Both the position numbers and the translations under genes were made by a program. From Cnuibacter physcomitrellae (GTDB lineage Bacteria > Actinomycetota > Actinomycetes > Actinomycetales > Microbacteriaceae), in NCBI RefSeq assembly GCF_014640535.1, contig NZ_BMHD01000001.1, forward strand, positions 1,552,214-1,616,213: a stretch of DNA of 64,000 nt, read 5' to 3'. Each line of letters begins with the position of its first letter. The first letter of the stretch is position 1. Of the stretch, positions 59,412 to 64,000 are shown in pieces. The notes under the pieces were generated by a model, which was given only the letters and a program-made list of their open reading frames with translations, had not been told where the DNA came from and searched no databases.

Positions 59412-62400
59412 TCAGGCGAGGCGGGCGGCGGCGCGCTCCTCCCGGCGGCGGGCGCGACGCTCACGACCGCCCTCGTAGAGGTTGTAGAGCACCGGCAGCA
59501 CGATGAGCGTGAGCACGGTCGACGACACGAGTCCGCCGATCACGACCAACGCGAGCGGCTGCGAGATGAAGCCGCCCCCACCGGTGAGCCCGATGGCCAT
59601 GGGGAGGAGGGCGAAGATGGTCGCCAGCGCCGTCATGAGGATAGGGCGGAGCCTCCGCGAGGCGCCCTCGACGAGGGCCTCCCTCACGCTCAGCCCGCGG
59701 GTCCGGTACTGGTTCACCAGGTCGACGAGCACGATGGCGTTGGTGACCACGATGCCCACCAGCATCAGGAGGCCGATGATGGAGGGCACACCCAGCGGCA
59801 CACCCGTGATCACCTGGAGCAGGATGGCGCCCGTGGCCGCGAACGGCACCGACGACAGCAGCAGCAGCGGCTGGATGAGGCTCTTGAACGTCGCGACCAT
59901 GACGACGTACACGATGAGGATGGCGACGAGCAGCGCGAGGAACAGCTGGCCGAACGCCTCCGCCTGATCGGCCGTGGCGCCGCCCAGCGTGGCCGACGCG
60001 CCCGCGGGCAGCGAGACGCCGTCGATCGCGGCCTGCAGCTCGCGGCTCGACGCGCCGAGGTCGTCGCCGCTCGGGGTCACCGTGACGGAGGCGGTGCGCA
60101 CGCCGCGCTCGGTCGTGATCGCCGTCGGCCCCTCCGAGATGCTCACCGTGGCGAGGGACGACAGGGGGACGACGCCGGTCGCGGTGGGGATGGGGAGGCT
60201 CTGGAGCTGATCGGTGGTCTGCGGCGGCTCGGCCGACTGCAGGTAGATCGTGTACTGGGTGTCGTCGATCGTGATCGAGCCGACGCTGGTCGGCTGCAGG
60301 GTCTGCGACACGATCGTGCCGACCGCGACCTCGGACAGGCCCGCGGCCGCGGCCTTCTGGCGGTCGACGGCGACCTGCACGAACGGCAGGGATGCGCTGA
60401 GGCTCGACGTGGCCTCCGCGACGCCGCCGAGACCCTGCACCGCGGAGAGCACGGCATCCGAGGCGGTCTGCAGGTCGCCCTGGTTCGTCGCCGTGATGTC
60501 GACCGTGATGTCGCTGGACCCGCCGAAGCCCTGCGAGGCCGACACGCTGATCTCGCCCGGGTCCGGCTGACCCTCCAGCGCGGTGCGCGCATCCGCCTGG
60601 ATGGCCTCCTGGTCGGCGCCCTCTGCCGTCGTCACGTTGTAGGTGATCGACCCGCCGCCCCCGCCGGCGAAGGCGTCGCGCAGCAGGGAGCCGCTCGACC
60701 CGATGGTGGTCTGCACGGTCTCGACCCCGTCGACGCCCTCCAGCAGGCCCTCGCTGGCCGACGCGATGTCGGACTGGGACTGGAGGCTCGAGCCGACCGG
60801 GACGGACTGGGTGACCGTGAACGTGTTCTGGCCGCTCGAGCCGAGGAAGTTCGTCTGCAGGAGGCCCAGCAGCGGGACGGTGCCGAGGAGGATCACGATC
60901 GCGCCGGCGAGGGTGATCCACGAGTGGCGGAGCGTCCAGCCGAGGATCGGGAGGTAGCGGCGCTGCAGTGCGGTCTGCGGCTCGTCGGCCGTCTCCGGCT
61001 CGTCGCGTTGCGCACGCCGGCGGGTGAGCACGGCGGTCGCGCCGGTCGAGGCGGGGAGCGCGTGGGCGCCGTGGCCGTCCGGGGCCGCCGTCGGCGACGA
61101 GGCGTCGGGGACGTCGTGCGGGGCGGCGCCCGCGTGCTCGCCGTGGTGGACGGGCGGCTCGCCGTCCGCGCTCGCCTGCGCTGCGCTCGCCCCCGCGGGG
61201 GTCGTCTTCGTGGCCTCCCCCGACGCCGGCTTGGGCTTGGGCGGGCGCACGATCCAGTAGGCCAGCACGGGCACGATGGTGAGCGCGACCAGCAGCGAGG
61301 CGAGCAGGGCGATGGTCACGGTGAGGGCGAACGGCCGGAACAGCTCGCCGGTCGCACCCTCCACGAACGAGATCGGGAGGAAGACCGCGACCGTCGTGAT
61401 GGTGGAGGCGGTGATCGCGCCCGCCACCTCGCGCACGGCGTCGACGATGAGCTTGGCGCGCATCCGCCCGGCGGCCGCGGGTGCGAGGCCCTGTGCACTC
61501 GGACTGGCGAGATGTCGCTTGATGTTCTCGATGACGACGATGGAGTCGTCGACCACGCGCCCGATGGCGATCGTCAGCGCACCCAGCGTGAGGATGTTGA
61601 GGGTGTAGCCGGCTGTCTGCAGGCCGATGAAGGTGATGAGCACCGAGGTCGGGATGGAGATGGCCGCGACGAGCGTCGACCTGATCGACAGCAGGAAGAC
61701 GAAGATCACGATCACGGCGAAGCCGAGCCCGAGCAGGCCCTCGGTCGTGAGCGACTCGATCGACTGCTCGATGAACGGCGCCTGATCGAACACCACCGTG
61801 AAGGTCGTGCCCGGGATGTCGGCCTCGAGCGTCGGGATGACGTCGCGGACCGCGTGGGAGACCTCGACCGTGTTCGCGGCGGGGAGCTTCGTGACCGAGA
61901 GGGTGAGCGCGGGCTCGCCGTTCACGCGCGAGATCGAGGTCTGCGGGTCGTCGGTGAGCGCCACGGAGGCGACCGACCCGATCGTCACGACTCCGTCCGG
62001 CCCGAGTGCCGGCAGCGGGAGGGCGGCGATGTCGTCGGTGGACGACAGCTTCGAGCCGGACTGCACGCTGTAGGTCTGGCCGTCCTGAGTGATGCTGCCG
62101 CTCGGGATGAGCCGGCCGTTCGACGTGACGGCGTTGGTGATGTCGCGGGTGGTCAGGCCGTATTGGAGCAGCGCGCCCTGGTTCGGGGTGATGGTGACCC
62201 GCTGCCCGATGGCGCCGAACACATCGGCCGCGCGCACGCCGTCGGCCTTCTCCAGGGCGGGCACGGCGATGGTGTCGAGCTGCGACGCGAGCTGCTTCTG
62301 TGCTGCGGCGTCGGCGTCGGCTCCCGACGTCACGGCGATCGCGATCACCGGCAGGTCGGCGATGCTCCCGCTGACCACCTGGGGGTCGAGGTCCTCGGGG

Positions 62401-62759
62401 AGGCTCCCGGAGATGCGGGAAATCGCCTGCGTGACCTTCTGCTCGGCGCCGGCCAGGTCGGTCCCGTAGGTGAACGACGCGTTGACCACCGACTGGTTCG
62501 TGCTCGACGTGGCCGACGTCGACTCGATGCCCTCGATGCCCTGGATCGCGGCCTCGATCGGCGTCGACACCTCGTCGTTCACCACCTCGGGGCTCGCCCC
62601 GGGATACGAGGTGACGACGGTGATCCTGGGGAACTCGATCGACGGGATGAGCTCCTGCTTGAGGCTCGTGAGCGCAACGCCGCCGAAGACGGCGACGACG
62701 ACGGTGATGAGGGCGATGAGCGCGCGGTTCCTCATGCTCAGCACGGCCAGGAAGCTCAT
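59412..62759 (-). CDS. RND-family efflux permease (AcrB/SwrC-like)
   Basis: A 1115-residue RND permease with the usual duplicated layout: helix 1, a large outer loop, helices 2-6, a linker, then the second half. IGRVVDDSIVVIENIKRH carries the paired Asp of the proton path, and LLMLVGIVVTNAIVLVDLV and FVEGATGELFRPFA are hallmarks. Related Gram-positive proteins (SwrC/YerP) export lipopeptides or drugs. The linker (about residues 515-605) is rich in Pro, Ala and His. No adaptor or outer-membrane partner is near. The ATG at 62759 has GAGAGG 7 nt upstream. Confidence 0.92.
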   Translation of the reverse strand: MSFLAVLSMRNRALIALITVVVAVFGGVALTSLKQELIPSIEFPRITVVTSYPGASPEVVNDEVSTPIEAAIQGIEGIESTSATSSTNQSVVNASFTYGTDLAGAEQKVTQAISRISGSLPEDLDPQVVSGSIADLPVIAIAVTSGADADAAAQKQLASQLDTIAVPALEKADGVRAADVFGAIGQRVTITPNQGALLQYGLTTRDITNAVTSNGRLIPSGSITQDGQTYSVQSGSKLSSTDDIAALPLPALGPDGVVTIGSVASVALTDDPQTSISRVNGEPALTLSVTKLPAANTVEVSHAVRDVIPTLEADIPGTTFTVVFDQAPFIEQSIESLTTEGLLGLGFAVIVIFVFLLSIRSTLVAAISIPTSVLITFIGLQTAGYTLNILTLGALTIAIGRVVDDSIVVIENIKRHLASPSAQGLAPAAAGRMRAKLIVDAVREVAGAITASTITTVAVFLPISFVEGATGELFRPFALTVTIALLASLLVALTIVPVLAYWIVRPPKPKPASGEATKTTPAGASAAQASADGEPPVHHGEHAGAAPHDVPDASSPTAAPDGHGAHALPASTGATAVLTRRRAQRDEPETADEPQTALQRRYLPILGWTLRHSWITLAGAIVILLGTVPLLGLLQTNFLGSSGQNTFTVTQSVPVGSSLQSQSDIASASEGLLEGVDGVETVQTTIGSSGSLLRDAFAGGGGGSITYNVTTAEGADQEAIQADARTALEGQPDPGEISVSASQGFGGSSDITVDITATNQGDLQTASDAVLSAVQGLGGVAEATSSLSASLPFVQVAVDRQKAAAAGLSEVAVGTIVSQTLQPTSVGSITIDDTQYTIYLQSAEPPQTTDQLQSLPIPTATGVVPLSSLATVSISEGPTAITTERGVRTASVTVTPSGDDLGASSRELQAAIDGVSLPAGASATLGGATADQAEAFGQLFLALLVAILIVYVVMVATFKSLIQPLLLLSSVPFAATGAILLQVITGVPLGVPSIIGLLMLVGIVVTNAIVLVDLVNQYRTRGLSVREALVEGASRRLRPILMTALATIFALLPMAIGLTGGGGFISQPLALVVIGGLVSSTVLTLIVLPVLYNLYEGGRERRARRREERAAARLA

Positions 62760-62965
62760 CCAGGATCCTCTCTCGGTGTCCTCGTGGCCCGCGCACAGCG
62801 GTCCCCGAGGACAAGCATCCCATCCGGGGACGACGTCAACCCGAGCGTCACCCGAGCACGCGCGATCCGACGTAGGTGGTTCTGCTCGTCTTCACCCCGG
62901 AGGCGGGCCGTGTCCGAGACGATTCCGGGGTCGTCGGCCGTGCACCCGACGCTGAAGGGGAAGCA

Positions 62966-64000
62966 GTGACATCGATCCGACACCGCCCGCTGGCCGCCTG
63001 CCTGGGCGCGACCGCGCTGGCCGTCCTCCTGATCGCCGGGCCCGCCCACGCGGAGCCCGTCTCGGGCGACGAGGCGCCCATCGTGAACCCGGCGCTCACC
63101 GAGCTCGCCGAGTCGGGCGCGGCCCCGGGCTCCGCCGAGGGTGAGGCCGCGTCGGGTCTGTCGACCGACGGCGCCTCCGCCCTGGTGGTGGACGACGCCG
63201 CCCGCGTCCTGGTCGGAGTGGTGTTCGCCGACGACGACGCGCTGCAGGCCGGACTGGCCGCGGTGACCGGCCTCGGCGAGATCGCGAGGACGGCGCGGAG
63301 CGCGCCCGAGGTGTTCGTCTCCGTCGCCCCGAGCCGCTTCGACGACCTCGCCGCGATCCCCGGCGTGGTCGAGGTCTCGCCCGCGCTGAGCGGTGTGACC
63401 TCCGACACCCCCGCGCTGGGAGGCCCGGCCGCCGGCGCACCGGACGTCGCTGCCGCGGCCGCCCCGTCCTGCCGCAGCATCCCCTCCGACGTCGACTCGG
63501 CGCTCGGCACCGCCGGGGTCCGCGAGAAGTTCGGCGTCGACGGCACCGGGGTCGTCGTCGGGATCCTCTCCGACTCGTTCGCGGGCGCCCCGCACGCCCT
63601 CACGACCCCGGCGCAGGACGTCGCCGCCGGGGCGCTCCCCGGACCGGGCAACCCCTGCGGCTACGAGACCGCCGTGCGCGTGCTCGTCGACGACACGACC
63701 GGGCAGGGCAGCGACGAGGGGCGTGCGATGGCTCAGATCATCCACTCGGCCGCCCCCGGGGCGACCCTGCTCTTCGCGGCGGCGGGTCCGGGACAGAGCA
63801 CGCTGGCCGACTCGGTCCGGATGCTGCACGAGGCCGGCGCGACGGTCATCGTCGACGACGTGTGGTTCCCCGAGGAGACCCTCTGGCAGCGCGGGCTCGT
63901 CGCCTCGGCGATCGCCGAGGCGAACGACGACGGCGTCACCCTCCTCAGCTCCGCGGGGAACGCCACCTCGATCGGCACCCTCGGCGACGAGCCGGGCCAG
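62966..64000 (+). CDS. Secreted subtilase/sedolisin-like protein, cut by window end
   Basis: 345 codons are present and the frame is open at the window edge. The start is a GTG at 62966 with AAGGGG 5-6 nt upstream. A signal peptide with cleavage after AHA29 is clear. After a propeptide-like region, GVVVGILSDSF (Asp203) fits the catalytic Asp of S8/S53 enzymes. Where subtilisins have HGT, this protein has GSDEGRAM (Glu251), similar to the Glu of sedolisin-type triads. VTLLSSAGN is the oxyanion Asn region. The Ser motif would lie beyond the window, so activity cannot be judged. Confidence 0.75.
   Translation, partial: MTSIRHRPLAACLGATALAVLLIAGPAHAEPVSGDEAPIVNPALTELAESGAAPGSAEGEAASGLSTDGASALVVDDAARVLVGVVFADDDALQAGLAAVTGLGEIARTARSAPEVFVSVAPSRFDDLAAIPGVVEVSPALSGVTSDTPALGGPAAGAPDVAAAAAPSCRSIPSDVDSALGTAGVREKFGVDGTGVVVGILSDSFAGAPHALTTPAQDVAAGALPGPGNPCGYETAVRVLVDDTTGQGSDEGRAMAQIIHSAAPGATLLFAAAGPGQSTLADSVRMLHEAGATVIVDDVWFPEETLWQRGLVASAIAEANDDGVTLLSSAGNATSIGTLGDEPGQ

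Overview
The window is about 64 kb of very GC-rich chromosomal DNA. Genes are densely packed, GTG and TTG starts are common, and many genes look leaderless (a TANNNT hexamer 6-7 nt before the start codon). Menaquinone genes, a mycobacterial-type FprA, an LAxTG anchor peptide, YhgE/Pip and MMPL membrane proteins and a DUF2510 protein all point to an actinobacterium. Microbacteriaceae is my best guess (inference from gene style only). I see no rRNA, tRNA, CRISPR array, insertion sequence or prophage.

Layout. 1-350: a cluster of short inverted repeats. 350-6410: a flavin oxidase, FprA, and menaquinone genes (polyprenyl diphosphate synthase and menG on the minus strand, menF divergent). 6508-15132: a membrane-anchored transglutaminase-like protein, an amidase, a 56-residue LAxTG peptide, an Old Yellow Enzyme, a DUF1345 protein and a large anchored protein with a possible metallopeptidase domain. 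15398-24474: a sugar-acid locus with an enolase-superfamily dehydratase, a GntR/FadR regulator, a sugar mutarotase, a MalFG-type ABC importer, a lactonase, an aldo/keto reductase and an aldehyde dehydrogenase. 24507-30066: LacI regulator, FAH-family enzyme, enoyl-CoA hydratase, a cytosolic protein resembling a solute-binding protein, and a class III CoA-transferase, apparently one operon. 30161-40251: DUF4432 epimerase, SDR, sugar isomerase, Gfo/Idh/MocA dehydrogenase, a divergent ribose-type ABC importer and an aldo/keto reductase. 40388-52916: DMT transporter, DEAD-box helicase, AI-2E transporter, argG, rtcB, nitronate monooxygenase, LLM oxidoreductase, MFS transporter, ketopantoate reductase and TMEM175 channel. 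52944-58595: a TetR / MMPL / YhgE operon. 58674-64000: small membrane proteins, an RND transporter and the start of a secreted subtilase/sedolisin-like protein.

How the parts work together. The 15-23 kb genes fit a non-phosphorylating L-fucose-type route: import, mutarotation, oxidation to lactone, hydrolysis, dehydration. A near-identical 19-bp element, CATACAT plus a spaced AT-TT-G half, sits upstream of three of these transcription units and is a good candidate for the operator of the local GntR regulator. A different palindrome, TGGCAGCGCTGCCA, lies in the 34.3 kb divergent promoter region and, as a near copy, on the CoA-transferase promoter at 30.1 kb. It probably belongs to the LacI regulator encoded at 24.5-25.6 kb.

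The most unusual signals are: (i) a set of long, near-perfect intergenic palindromes in several sequence families, four of which share a nested layout with a TTCCGCC-like word repeated exactly 19 nt apart; (ii) one such palindrome inside a coding region; (iii) an MMPL exporter fused to a degenerate ABC-ATPase-like domain; (iv) an ABC permease with no ATG, GTG or TTG before its first membrane helix; (v) an RtcB ligase about 48 residues short between two metal ligands; (vi) the CoA-transferase / cytosolic binding-protein / enoyl-CoA hydratase module.
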